Of a stretch of DNA of 64,000 bases, positions 1 to 10,412 are shown in pieces; the first letter of the stretch is position 1, and every line of letters begins with the position of its first letter. Source of the stretch: Sclerotiophoma versabilis (taxonomy: Eukaryota > Ascomycota > Dothideomycetes > Pleosporales > Didymellaceae); assembly GCA_012274445.1 (NCBI GenBank), contig JAAROD010000093.1, forward strand, positions 1,674,001-1,738,000. Direction: 5' to 3'. The notes below the pieces were generated by a model. The model saw only the letters and a list, made by a program, of their open reading frames with translations. It was not told where the DNA came from and searched no databases. The position numbers and the translations under genes are program-made.

Positions 1-111
1 GACGCAGAAGCATTGGTTAGGAGGAAGGAGAGGGGGCTTGCCAGCGAGGAGTGGTGCAGTACGCAGAGGGAGATGGGGAGGTATGATGGTGATTATGACG
101 AGTACGACTAA
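1..111 (+). CDS. 3' end of a plus-strand gene (partial)
   Basis: An open frame enters from the left edge and runs to a TAA at 109-111, giving a 36-residue C-terminus that begins DAEALVRRKERG and ends in an acidic, tyrosine-rich tail (RYDGDYDEYD). The tail composition looks coding, and no other frame here is open in a convincing way. I do not recognise the family from so short a piece. The rest of the gene, including its start, lies outside the window, and it converges with the UBX gene on the other strand. Confidence 0.5.
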   Translation, partial: DAEALVRRKERGLASEEWCSTQREMGRYDGDYDEYD

Positions 112-355
112 TCATGGCGAGCTGGATGGCGTGAGCGTTGTGGTCTTAACATTGTTAACAGGCATCACGGCAAACAAGAAGGATAAATGATCATCTTCAC
201 ATTCTGCGTCGTCAGATGGCGTGGTCTTGGCCATCAAAGCTTAGGTTCTACATATCAGCACCACTTGATCCCTCCTGAACGCCGTCAATGCATCTTTCGT
301 GACAGTCGTAGAAGTAGAGCATGTAATGAACACCCTACAGCCTCCATTGGTGTGC

Positions 356-1276
356 TCAGCCAACGATCAAGGCAGCGCTAGGCACCATACCAGCCTCCTT
401 GAGCGTCATGCCGAAATCGCTCTTATCGAACGTCTTCTTGGGGAAATTGGTCGTGAAGGTGTTGACCGGTGTGCCGTCCTGCTCCAGCGCATGCGCAACC
501 TCGAAGAGCGTTGTCTCGACAGGGAACGTCTTCATGACACGTCCACCGGGTGTCTGTAATGCCAACCTTGCCTCTGTGTATGCGCTTGCTGGCTTGCTCG
601 TCGTGGGGCCAGAGGAAGTAGGACCCGTCTCCTCCTTCACTGGGGGAGGGGCCCGACCTGCACGCGCGGCTTTTTCCATTTCCGCTTTCCTCTTGCGCTC
701 CTGCTTATCTGCCTCAAGCTTGGCCAGTACCCTGCGCTTCGCCTCCTGGTCCGCGAGCTTCTCTGCACGCTTGGCCTGGGCTTCCTTGATTTGCTCCTTC
801 TTCTGCAGCTCCTCTTTGATATCTTGTGATTCCTTTGTGGACTTCATGCGGATCTGCTCGTTCTTCTTGCGCTCCTCCTTATCCTGCTCAGCTTGTGTGG
901 CACGTTTCGCCGCTAGCTTCACTCTCAGCTCCTCAAGACGTGCCTTCTTCTCCTCCTCTGTGAGTGGTGCGATCTCTTCGGTTGATTCGGCAAAGTTCTC
1001 GTGCCCTGTCTTGCTGCCGTGGAATTCAGCCTGTGCAACAGACCGAAATTTCTTGCCGCAGTCTTCACAGACGAGCGACTTTGCTTCTTCGCCAGGCTGC
1101 AGCGCGGGTGGTTCTTCGGCGGCAGAGGCTTGCTCGGCTTTGATCTCATCGAGCGAGCGGTCTTGGTTCTTCTCGATCCAATCAAGAGCTCCTTGCAGGT
1201 TGCCGCTAGCTTTGAGGGCGAGAGTGGCGCGCTCAGGATCGAAGCCCATGGCAACGAGCTGTTCTTGGTCTGTCAT
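356..1276 (-). CDS. UBA/UBX-domain protein with a C2H2-type zinc finger
   Basis: Intronless, 306 residues from the ATG at 1276. An in-frame ATG at 1354 would add 26 residues, but the UBA domain starts directly after the internal Met (MTDQEQLVAMGFDPERA), so I chose the internal start. Order of parts: UBA domain (about 1-40), a single C2H2-like finger around residue 70 (CEDCGKKF...H...H), a long Lys/Glu/Arg-rich coiled coil (about 105-210), a short Pro/Ser/Thr linker, and a C-terminal UBX domain (about 230-306). By family knowledge such proteins bind ubiquitin through UBA and the AAA-ATPase Cdc48/p97 through UBX, acting as adaptors in proteasomal and ER-associated degradation. Human UBXN1 (SAKS1) has the same UBA, coiled coil and UBX order but, as far as I know, lacks the finger. 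Function is inferred from domains only. Confidence 0.88.
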   Translation of the reverse strand: MTDQEQLVAMGFDPERATLALKASGNLQGALDWIEKNQDRSLDEIKAEQASAAEEPPALQPGEEAKSLVCEDCGKKFRSVAQAEFHGSKTGHENFAESTEEIAPLTEEEKKARLEELRVKLAAKRATQAEQDKEERKKNEQIRMKSTKESQDIKEELQKKEQIKEAQAKRAEKLADQEAKRRVLAKLEADKQERKRKAEMEKAARAGRAPPPVKEETGPTSSGPTTSKPASAYTEARLALQTPGGRVMKTFPVETTLFEVAHALEQDGTPVNTFTTNFPKKTFDKSDFGMTLKEAGMVPSAALIVG

Positions 1277-1984
1277 GATGGCTGTGGCGACGTGGTGTGA
1301 GTAGGGTGTGCTTGAAGGCGTGGGATGCTTAGAGTAGGTCGTGGAGGGGTTCAAGCTTGATCGAGCTTGTCAAATGCTTTTGACAACTTTGTGAAATATT
1401 CAGGTGGATTATTGCAAGGTGGTGAAAGTTACTTGGAGCTCCTGTGGAGTGGAAGCTCAAGTAGTAGTGGGGTCAGGGTCAACCGCGGGCGAATGTGGAG
1501 CATCTCGCACCTTCCACGGTAGATCTACTGGTGAAGTGTATGGTTGGATTACCGCAACACGCCTTCCAGTGATTTGCTGACTCTCAGTTGCAGGAGCCGA
1601 GAGTTGCAATACTAGCAGCAAGAGCACCAGACAAGCTGGAATGCCGCAGTTCCGGCGTGTGATGACGACGAGTAGGCGGTCTTAGCCAGGGACTAAACAC
1701 TGTGACGTCGGGGTTGCTCTGCCGCGATTCCAGATTCATCGTCGGCAAGCGAGACAACAACCCTCTCCTTCACTCCCCTCTGCTGCGTCCACCACCACCA
1801 ACACCACCAACACCACGCTTGAACGCCCTCGACCCCTGCATATTACTCTGATCTGTCCCCGCAGATCGCACACGTGCCTTTGTCCACCCCACGCCGCTGT
1901 CGCATGCGCCGTACAACGTAGCCGCGGACCTCCAACAGCCACGATTACCAATCCCACCCGCCGCCATTCCCTCGCACCGCCGCC
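1277..1984. promoter_or_regulatory. Divergent intergenic region between the UBX gene and VAP gene
   Basis: Both neighbours are transcribed away from this 0.7-kb stretch, so it must hold both promoters. The right half (about 1740-1984) is C-rich on the plus strand (CACCACCACC and CCTCTCC runs), as is common in fungal 5' leaders. I see no gene in it; the open frames on the minus strand around 1736-2113 are shadows. Confidence 0.5.
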
Positions 1985-3150
1985 ATGTCTGTCGAACTCG
2001 ACCCCGTAGAGCTTGGCTTCAAGCGTGAGCAGTGACTGCATACGTCGCGACATACGGATACTGAGCGTGGCAGGTCCCTTCCAGCAAGAGGTCTCGCAGA
2101 CCCTTCGTCTCAAGAACCCTCACTCTGACCCTGTCGCATTCAAGGTAAGCCGGCACTTGGCCGTTGCTGCACGGTGCAGGGCAGCAAATTTGGACTGGCA
2201 GCTAACAATTGCAGGTCAAAACTACCGCTCCCAAGCAGTACGAGTCAACCACCCAGCCATTGTTCCATCCCGCCAGCTGACAAACGGCCTCCCAGATACT
2301 GCGTACGACCGAACAGCGGACGCATTGAGCCTGGGCGAGATGTCGAAGTTCAGAGTACGATGCGCCGATCCGCACCGATCCTGCACACAACGCACTGACA
2401 CATGTCCACAGTTCTTCTGCAAGCGATGAAGGAAGACCCACCACCGGATGCCAAGTGCCGCGACAAGTTCCTCGTTCAGTCTGTCCTCGTCACCGCCGAC
2501 AAGGAGTTTACCAATGTTGGATCTCTGGTACGTGTCCAGAATAAGCTCACACGACGTATGCTAATACAATTCAGTGGGCACACATCGAGCAGACCGCGAA
2601 GTCGTCCATCCAAGAGAAGAAGATTAGGGTTCTCTTCCTGCCTGCCGATGCCGACTCCACCCCTGCGAGGACGAACGGTGTCAGCCGCGACTCGATGCTC
2701 TCGTCGCCTCAGTCAGAAGCCGCTGCCACCCCTGTACGCGGTCCTACAGAGCAGGCTCAGGGCCCTGTTTCCCGTGCAGAGGACCGCCCGGCCGGCAGCA
2801 AGAACCTTGGAGAGATTGAGCGCGAGGCCTACAACCCGGCCTTAGGCTCTGGCGCTGGTGCCGGTATTCAGCAGACCGTAGCCGCAGCGGCAGCGAGCGT
2901 GTCAAATGCCATTCCTACGTCGCAAGCCGAACTCCAGGCCCAGCTCGATGCGGCCAAGCAGCAGATCGCACGGCTGACACAGCAGGCGAATGAGGGTCTT
3001 CGCCAGCGAAAGCCTGAGGCTACGAGCGGCGCAAAGGACCAACTCGCGACGGCCACTCAACAACAAACAGCCCCTGCGGGTGGCGTCTCTGTCCAGATCA
3101 CAGCACTTCTGTGTCTGTTGAGCTTCCTCATCGCCTACTTCTTGTTCTAA
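1985..3150 (+). CDS. SCS2: VAMP-associated protein (VAP/Scs2), ER membrane tether
   Basis: Six exons by splice signals and frame: 1985-2024, 2074-2144, 2215-2237, 2296-2354, 2412-2527, 2575-3150, giving 294 residues. The N-terminal MSP domain (about 1-125) carries the strongly conserved run KTTAPKQYCVRPNSGRIEPG, the surface that binds FFAT motifs. A low-complexity linker and a coiled coil (about 225-265) follow, and the protein ends in a hydrophobic tail anchor (VQITALLCLLSFLIAYFLF). Known VAPs are tail-anchored ER proteins that tether ER to plasma membrane and other organelles and recruit lipid-transfer and phosphoinositide regulators. Length and layout match fungal Scs2. The five introns cluster in the MSP domain; exon 3 is only 23 bases. 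The start is the first ATG in frame with the domain. Confidence 0.93.
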
Positions 3151-4041
3151 GCGTTTCTGCAATACCCGGAGTGGAAGACAAAAGCCATGTGCCTTGCGCC
3201 AACGACGACCCCGGATCTTCAACGAAGCCTACATTGTGGGGGATCAGATGACGTATGCACGAGCACAATGAGCGTTCAGATAATGTGGGAATCAATGCAG
3301 GGATGGTTTGACATGGGGGATTTCTTTTTTTATTATTTTAACTTCCTTGTGTTTGATGCCTGCTTCATTAGAGGATTTTGGGGTGTAATTGAGTACGGTC
3401 AGGAGCGGCATGGGCAAAGCGTGCGTCGAATACTGTCGCACGAGGGCGTTCGATGTATCAACACCTACAGAATCGTGATTCGCTTAGTCCTACCATATCT
3501 TCGTGCCACATGCACATATTAGTCAAAAATGACTAACACTCGCCGCAATCGTGGCCGGCCAAGGCGCGTCAAGCTTCAAAGGCAACATGAAGACAAAATC
3601 GGCAACCGGCAGGAGGCATGCAGTGTGTATTCAACACCATCTGGTAGCATGGTCGTGAATGTCAGAGGATATAATTTGCTTACGTGGCGAGCACCCACCA
3701 ATGGCAGCGCATGTGAAATACGTACTCAAACGCATCCGGAGTCACTCTCTCACCTGAGCCCTCCTCGGAATCGCTCCCCGCGCGCGTCATCGGCATGGCG
3801 CCCCTGGTTCGAGCGATAACGGGCTCCACTAGAATCGCTGGATGCCCTCTGCAGCTCTACTAGTAAGGCGCGTTCTGAACATGGGCTAGTGGGGCACGTC
3901 CGTCTGGTCGCCGCTTGCCGTCGCCGGAGGCAAGTTCACTGTGAAGTGACTCAAACTTTAGATTGCTCGGCACTAAAAACCACCCACGTTCTTTGACCGA
4001 CGACCTTTCTGTCTCTCAACCTTCTCCCTCATATAGTCAAG
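3151..4041. other. Intergenic: VAP 3' region and ASN1 promoter
   Basis: Holds the VAP 3' end and the ASN1 upstream region. Open frames at 3187-3522 and 3529-3819 lack recognisable domains and overlap a T-rich stretch (3325-3350), so I do not call them. A Gcn4/CpcA-type site is listed separately. Confidence 0.5.
3947..3953 (+). promoter_or_regulatory. Gcn4/CpcA-type site (TGACTCA) upstream of asparagine synthetase
   Basis: Perfect palindromic TGACTCA lies 89 bases before the ASN1 start codon. In fungi the bZIP activator Gcn4 (CpcA/CPC1) binds this sequence and induces amino-acid biosynthesis genes on starvation. The position and the target gene fit this role. Binding is inferred, not shown. 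Confidence 0.6.
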
Positions 4042-6148
4042 ATGTGTGGTATTTTTGCGTGCTACAGGTATGTAACAGCTGTGCAATGTCTGCCATTGCC
4101 CCTCCACAACTTTTCGTACTGTCATGTTGAACAAAGACTGATTTGCATCTAGGCATCCCGATGTCCAAAAGTTCAAGCCGACCGCCCTGAAAATGGGCAA
4201 GCAGTACGTGTCTCCTCCTCGCAACATAGTGATGGGCTCAATTGACTGATTCCGTGCAGGATCCGACATCGGGGCCCGGATTGGAGTGAGCAACAGAAAC
4301 ATGCAATGTGCCGGCGAGCACGATAGCTGACAGTCTGCAGGTGGCAACCACATCGCCAACGACACAAGTAAGCTTGCTGGAACTACGTTATCAAGAAATA
4401 AGTGTTGATTGGTTTTAGTCCTTGTCCACGAGCGTCTCTCTATCGTCGGTGTTGGTATGTGGTCACACGACAAGTTCTACGCACCAGAGTAAATACTTAC
4501 ACTGAGCAGACTCTGGCGCTCAGCCTCTCGTCAACAAGGAGGGAACCGTCTCTCTGGCCGTCAACGGCGAGATCTACAACCACCGTATCCTTCGCAAGAG
4601 CCTCAAGAAGCCCTACGAATTCAAGACACATTCGGATTGCGAGGTCATCATCCCTCTGTACCTCGAACATGGCATCGACGCGCCCCGACACCTCGACGGC
4701 ATGTTCTCGTGGGTTCTTCACGACAAGGAGAATGACCGACTCCTTGCTGCCCGCGATCCTATCGGTGTCACCACCTTCTACATGGGCAGGTCGAGCGAGA
4801 CACCCAACGCCGTATACTTCGCTTCCGAGCTGAAGTGTCTACACCCCGTCTGCGACGATATCATGGCTTTCCCTCCTGGCCATGTCTACGACTCCAAGAC
4901 GGACAAGCTGACCCGCTACTACGACCCCAAGTGGCTCATTGAGCCCTCCAACATCCCTACCAACCCTCTTGACCTGAAGGAGCTCAGGACAGCGCTGGAG
5001 CGATCAGTGCGCAAGCGCATGATGGCTGAGGTGCCTTTTGGCGTACTTCTGTCTGGTGGACTTGACTCGAGTCTGGTGGCTTCGATTGCACAGCGTGAAA
5101 CTCAGCGCTTGAACGAGGAGACAAGAAAGCGCGCCGCTGAACACAAGGCCAACGCCAACGGCACAACAACAGAGCCCAGCGAACTTGTTGGTATCGACGA
5201 CAACGATCAGCTCCAGACGGACTTGATCCTTGGTCAACTCAACTCGTTCTCTATTGGTCTTCCCAACGCCCCTGATGCTATTGCTGCACGAGAAGTCGCC
5301 GACTTCCTTGGCACAAAGCACCACACATTCACCTTCACCATTGAAGAAGGTCTTGACGCTCTTTCAGACGTCATCTTCCATCTCGAGACCTTCGACGTGA
5401 CCACCATCCGTGCTTCGACACCCATGTTCCTGCTCTCCCGCAAGATCAAGGCTATGGGCATCAAGATGGTCCTCTCTGGCGAGGGTTCAGACGAGATTTT
5501 TGGCGGTTACCTCTACTTCCATAACGCGCCGGACAAGGCCGCCTTCCACGAGGAGTGCGTGCGCCGTGTCAAGAACCTGCACTTGGCCGACTGCCTGCGT
5601 GCCAACAAGTCCACATCTGCCTGGGGTGTTGAGGCCCGTGTCCCCTTCCTGGACAGGCAGTTCCTCGACACAGCCATGAACATCGACCCGGCCGAGAAGA
5701 TGATCACAAAAGACCGCATCGAGAAATACATTCTCCGCAAGGCGTTCGACACCTCCGACGAGCCGGAGACAGCCGCTTATCTTCCGGAGAAGATCTTATG
5801 GCGCCAGAAGGAGCAGTTCTCCGACGGTGTGGGCTACGGGTGGATCGATGCGCTCAAGGACAACGCCGAGCTGCACGTTACGGATGAGCAGTTGAAGAAC
5901 CCCAAGCCAGAGTGGGGCAACGATGTCCCGGATACCAAGGAGGCGTACTGGTACCGCTGCATGTTCGACGAGCACTTCCCTCCCAGCTGCGCGAGCACGG
6001 TTATGCGCTGGACGCCGACATGGAGCAACCAGACGGATCCTTCTGGACGGTAAGCCTGATGCTCCGGCACATGATGCATGAAAGTTGCTAATGTAGATGA
6101 ATTAGTGCTATTGGTGTCCACGAGCAGAAGTACAAGAACGCCGAGTAA
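4042..6148 (+). CDS. ASN1: Asparagine synthetase (glutamine-hydrolysing)
   Basis: Seven exons: 4042-4067, 4153-4203, 4260-4285, 4341-4367, 4419-4454, 4510-6049, 6106-6148, joined to 582 residues, close to yeast Asn1 and Asn2. The protein starts MCGIFACYR, so Cys2 is the N-terminal nucleophile of the class II glutaminase domain (about 1-210), after removal of the Met. The synthetase domain carries the ATP pyrophosphatase P-loop SGGLDSS and the motif GEGSDEIFGGY. It converts aspartate, glutamine and ATP to asparagine, glutamate, AMP and pyrophosphate in the cytosol. The glutaminase domain is split by five introns within the first 500 bases. The last intron changes the C-terminus: without it the frame would stop at 6053, with it the protein gains the RAIGVHEQKYKNAE tail. 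A TGACTCA site 89 bases upstream suggests general amino-acid control. Confidence 0.95.
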
Positions 6149-6684
6149 GCGTAGCGGAGAAACAGGATCTTGCCCATCGCCTTCTTCCTTCGACTTGATT
6201 TCCATGAACGCCATTAGGGGATATCTTGGTTCCGAGTGTCGGCGCTTATAGATTGCTAGACATGTAGTTTTCTCGTGTGTGAGGCCAAGACGGCTTTGGT
6301 ATCGTAAAGAATGAATTACTATGATTTGATCGACGATAGAATTTTGTTTGTATGCTTAGTGATACTAAACTGTGATGCTTGTACATGGCGCATGGTGGTA
6401 GTGGCTGAGGCTACCTTATCTGGAAGGATGTAGACTTGGATGGCGCTGATAGGTTGGTGGTCACAAGCTCGTCGGCTCGACAGGTGGTATTTACATGACA
6501 TAACAGTCTTGACTACATGGTGCAGCATATATACAGTAAAGCATAGAAATGAACCCCAACATGGTCTACCTGATTGGGTATCTACACGCAACGCTATACA
6601 TCTAAAACAGACCCATACTTTTAGTGGCCATGATTCTGGCCATCCCTTGAACGCCGTACCATGATGCAGTTTCCGTCAAAGCAT
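6149..6684. other. Convergent 3' regions of ASN1 and the PQ-loop gene
   Basis: Relatively AT-rich stretch between two converging genes, holding both 3' untranslated regions. I see no gene in it. Confidence 0.5.
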
Positions 6685-7918
6685 CTACGCCTCCAGAGCA
6701 GATGACGCCTCTCCGCTACCAAAAGCACGGAACTGCACGAAGATGATGGCGTCCTCTACCATGGTGCCGAGCGAACCAATCAGCCAAGGGAGGTTGGTGA
6801 GGAAGTACTCCTTCTCAGTCGAGTGGAACAGAATGCCGGCGCCGTACGTCGCATTACCTAACAAACTGAGGATGAAGAACAGCAGACTCAGACCTTCGCA
6901 CGAGCGCTCACGCTGGTTCTTGATGATCTGCGGAATGCGCGCGCCCAAGTAGCAGATGGCGCTTGCGTAGCCCAAAATCTCAGCACCCAGAGCAATGGGC
7001 TCGGAATCGTCGGTGTTGGTAGACTGAGGCACCCATACGCCGCTCTTCCATGCAATTGCCCAGCCCGCAGCGCCCACGGCCAAGATGCCAAAGATGCTGA
7101 GCGCGTTCTTGATCCATTCGCTCGGCTCCTCATCGACATCGAGGATTGTAGGCAGCGAAGAAGCGCGACGACGGCGCGAAGCCTGACTGTCCCGCCTGTG
7201 CGAGCCAGGGAGTCCAACGTTGGAGCTGTCGCGGCGGCCGAGAAGGGGCGCTTCGACAGAGTTTGCGGATTGGGTGGAGGTTTTGCGGGCGTTGCGGCGG
7301 GCGTTGATAGTGTTGTAGTACACGCATTGGGTTATGAGGATCTGGAGAGGTTAGTATACAGCGGCCATGGGTGTGTCTGGGGCTGCTCGAGGCTTATCGT
7401 ACCAAGTCTGCGACACAGAAGTACATGGCCAGAGCAATGACAGTGGGCACGAGGCCGGCCCAGAGCGCGCCTGCGAGATTTGTGACATCGCCAATGAACC
7501 AGATGGCGAGGAAGACGAGGGAAATGCCGTCTGCAGAGCCCGACTTGTAGTTTTCGATCAATTGGGGGACCTGGGGCGGTTAGCTAACAGTCATGACTAT
7601 CGGTCGCGTGAGGGTTGAGATAAGCTTTCAGCATGTCTCTCGACGCTGGTACAGAGAAGGTACGGGAGCGGCAAGTGCGTGCACGTCAAGCGAGTCGACT
7701 GGTCGCAGGTTGCAGGTTGCAGTGCTATGCAAGCTCGTCTGTATGACAATGGCTGCACAATGCATTGCACGACGGACCGAGCGGTGGGGCGCGAGGTAGG
7801 GTAGGCTCACCAACAGGAATATCCAGGCGCAGAGACTGATGGAGCCCCAGATGCCGCTGAGGGCTTCGCGCGTGGTCAGGTCATGGCTGGCAGCGGCCGC
7901 CATGGCAGAAGTCAGCAT
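6685..7918 (-). CDS. PQ-loop repeat transporter (Ypq1/RTC2-like)
   Basis: Three exons on the minus strand: 7918-7811, 7570-7403, 7341-6685, giving 310 residues. Two PQ-loop motifs are visible, LLVPQLIENY at about residue 35 and RIPQIIKN at about residue 225, each in a three-helix bundle. A Ser/Arg-rich cytosolic loop (about 100-165) lies between them. The seven-helix plan and spacing match vacuolar Ypq1-Ypq3 of yeast and the lysosomal cationic amino-acid exporter PQLC2 (SLC66A1). By family it exports basic amino acids from the vacuole or lysosome. The first PQ motif is assembled across the exon 1-2 junction, which supports the 240-base first intron, unusually long for this window. The start ATG opens MLTSAMAAAASHDL; there is no signal peptide. 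Confidence 0.88.
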
Positions 7919-8763
7919 GTTGTGCGAGTTGGTGGTGTTTACTCGGAGCCGGCGTGCGACCAGAAGTGCGGAGAACAGTTGGGGGCTCGCTGGCTGCGGC
8001 GCGAGGGCTGGAAAATTGGCTGGCCCCGGGCGGTATGACGCAAAGGCGGCGGAAAGGGTGCCGGAGTGAGGGCTGATCGGCGCTGGGTGAATAGCAGGGT
8101 CGTGATTGGGCAGGGGATTCGCCGCGTCCAGAGGCTCACATTGGCGGGCTCGCAAAATTGGCTTGGGCACTGTTTGGACGGGCGGTCAGGCTGGAAACAC
8201 GGGCAACGCGGGCGTCGAGACATGGCCGTGTCTGGCGTTTTGAGGCGCGCCGGCCCACGCTGCCTGCTCCCTTCGCAGGGCCGTGTGCTTGTGTTGGGAG
8301 GAGAATTTTCGCAGCCAGTGCCTGGAACGCGTCGCAATATGCAGGGCAGCGCTGCTGCTGCGGCCTGCGCCGAAGGGCACTCACCACCTGGGCCTGCGCT
8401 GGGCCTGCGCGGTCCCGTGCGAGGGCAAGGTGCGAGGCTATTTTCAGCGCCTCCACCCGACACGAGCCTCTGTCATCTCCCGCACCGGCCCATCCGCCAG
8501 CGCTCGTCGTGCGACGCACTCCCGTTAGTTTCTCTTTTGTCCCCCTTCACGCCCTCGTTGATCCCATCTGGCAACCCGCCGCTGCCACACTCGACGCCCA
8601 TACTCGACGCCCACGCTCGACGCCCACGCTCGACGCCCGCATCTCCCGCCGCGCCCCTGCAATCACAGCGCCGGCTGCTGCTCTGAAACGCGTCAGCCGC
8701 CAGTAGATAGATCGCTGCCACCCGATCTGCAGCCCTTCGTTCCACGCCCACACACACTTCGCC
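7919..8763. promoter_or_regulatory. Divergent promoter region, GC-rich, with tandem repeat
   Basis: Lies between the PQ-loop gene (leftward) and the mucin-like gene (rightward). It is GC-rich and open in several frames on both strands, which produces many long but unsupported frames. The only structure I can point to is a 13-base tandem repeat listed separately. Confidence 0.5.
8590..8641 (+). repeat. 13-base tandem repeat, four units
   Basis: Units start at 8590, 8603, 8616 and 8629, each with the core CTCGACGCCCA or CTCGACGCCCG. The array lies about 120 bases before the start codon of the mucin-like gene, so it is probably in its 5' leader or core promoter. Copy number may vary between strains. 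Confidence 0.85.
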
Positions 8764-9672
8764 ATGATGCGCCAGGCCTGGTTGTTCGCGACGCTGTTCG
8801 CCCTGCTCGCCATGGCCTCGGCCTTCAACTTCGAGGGCCTGCACATCGACGGCATCAACGAGTACCTGCACCACAACGAGAAGCGACAGGCCTCGGGCAC
8901 CGGCGGCAACACACCCACTCCCTCACCCACTCCCCCGCCATCCTCATCAGCACCACCGCCCGCATCATCGGCACCACCAGCCTCGAGCCCGCCGCCTGCG
9001 TCCTCGGCCGCCCCTACTACCTCTGACGAGCCCGCCCCAGCACCCTCGTCCGAGGCCCCTGCCCAGACCTCGCAGCCGCCGGCCACCAGCGACAACAACG
9101 GCAACGGCAACAGCAACTCGCCCGCTCCCACAACCCCCACCCGTGTCCCCTCGAGCGAAACACCGGCCGCGGGCTCGGCGTCACGCACTTCAGCAGCAGC
9201 CTCCTCCGTCAGGACCACGCCTCTCGTCCGCACCACGCCTCTCGTTTCCACCTCCATCCAGCTCTACACCACCGTCTACAGCACTGTCATCAACGGCCAG
9301 GCGTCCGAGGTCACCTCGACAGGCTCCAGCACCCACGTGGCCACCACCGGCCAGGCAACCGTGACCGACCCGCCCGAGGCCGTCGGCGGTTCAGGCGGCG
9401 ACAGCGGCGGCCTGAGCGACAGTAACAAGAAGGTCATCGGCGGTGTTGTCGGCGGTGTCGGCGGTGCTCTTCTGCTCGGTGGTATTGCCCTCGTATTCTG
9501 GCGCATGAAGAAGCGCCAGAGCCGAGTCACCGAAGACGACGACGACCTCATGGCCGGCACTGGCGCTGCCCTTGGCGACAAGCCCGTCAACACAGGCGCC
9601 TCGCCTTTCCAGTCCAACCTGGAGCAGTACCACAACCCTGGCGGGCGTCCAAACGCAGCAGCCAACTTCTAA
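8764..9672 (+). CDS. Mucin-like single-pass membrane protein (cell-wall sensor type)
   Basis: Intronless, 302 residues. Parts in order: signal peptide (MRQAWLFATLFALLAMASA), a short N-terminal segment ending in a Kex2-type dibasic site (NEKRQ), a Ser/Thr/Pro/Ala-rich stretch (about 45-210) suited to heavy O-mannosylation, one transmembrane segment (VIGGVVGGVGGALLLGGIALVFW, about 223-245), then a basic MKKRQS stop-transfer signal and a cytosolic tail of about 55 residues. This plan is shared by fungal wall-stress sensors such as Mid2 and Wsc proteins, but no WSC cysteine domain is present. The tail ends NPGGRPNAAANF. A role in wall sensing is inference from architecture; it could simply be a structural mucin. 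The first Met of a Met-Met pair is taken as the start. Confidence 0.82.
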   Translation: MMRQAWLFATLFALLAMASAFNFEGLHIDGINEYLHHNEKRQASGTGGNTPTPSPTPPPSSSAPPPASSAPPASSPPPASSAAPTTSDEPAPAPSSEAPAQTSQPPATSDNNGNGNSNSPAPTTPTRVPSSETPAAGSASRTSAAASSVRTTPLVRTTPLVSTSIQLYTTVYSTVINGQASEVTSTGSSTHVATTGQATVTDPPEAVGGSGGDSGGLSDSNKKVIGGVVGGVGGALLLGGIALVFWRMKKRQSRVTEDDDDLMAGTGAALGDKPVNTGASPFQSNLEQYHNPGGRPNAAANF

Positions 9673-10412
9673 TCGCCCACCAACCTACGTACACTGGCAG
9701 CCATCGCTGCGTTCACGACGACTACGATACCACTTCTGGGCTTTGCCGCATCCATGATTCGATAGGGGTCCCGAACATGTATATACAACGAGCCCATCTA
9801 CGACTCGATACTTTTGTGATAGGATACCCTGGATACCAACGGTGCATTATAGGCGTGCTTCTTTTTTTTTTTGCCTTTTTTTCCGATATTCCAAGTTTGG
9901 ATGGCCATGCATGTCAACTATAGGTATCAGAAAACCATGTAATAGGGTCCTTCGACCGCATCACTTTACTGAATCAATTTCCTTGTCAGTCTCCCGTACG
10001 GCATTGTAATAGCACACCTCAATCAAAACATCATATCGAGCATAAACTAATGAACATGGGCCTTTCCGTATTCGTGATTTTGGAACTCCAGTGACATCAT
10101 TCGTTTCAAACACCACTAGCCTTTTTGGCCTTCACTTTGCCCCAGGCCAGGGTCGAGTGGAATCTGACGTTTCAGTACTGTCGCAACACCACCACCTCGC
10201 TTCCTAACCTCGCATCGCAAACTCTCGACCCGAGCTTTTGTTACAGTCCTCGTCCCGCCACGCGCGCAGTCGCTTGCCATTCTGCATGGCTATACTGTTA
10301 CATAGGAGCGCCGGCCCGCCGCCTGGCCGCCGTTGTCAACTCACAAACAAATAACAACCACATAACTACTTCAACCTTGACGGTTTCGACAACCCCCCAC
10401 ACAGAAGCAACC
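9673..10412. other. Intergenic: 3' end of mucin-like gene and promoter of secreted-protein gene
   Basis: Contains T-rich tracts at 9862-9872 and 9877-9883 in the presumed 3' untranslated region. The frame upstream of the next gene stays open back to 10125 but shows no protein-like character. Confidence 0.45.

Noticed and set aside
399..1304. 301-codon open frame antisense to the UBX gene
   Set aside because: It is a shadow of the codon pattern of the real gene, with Ser/Cys/Phe-rich nonsense composition and no domain.
10125..10412. 96-codon in-frame extension of the secreted-protein gene
   Set aside because: The downstream ATG starts a clear signal peptide; the extension is not protein-like and would bury it.
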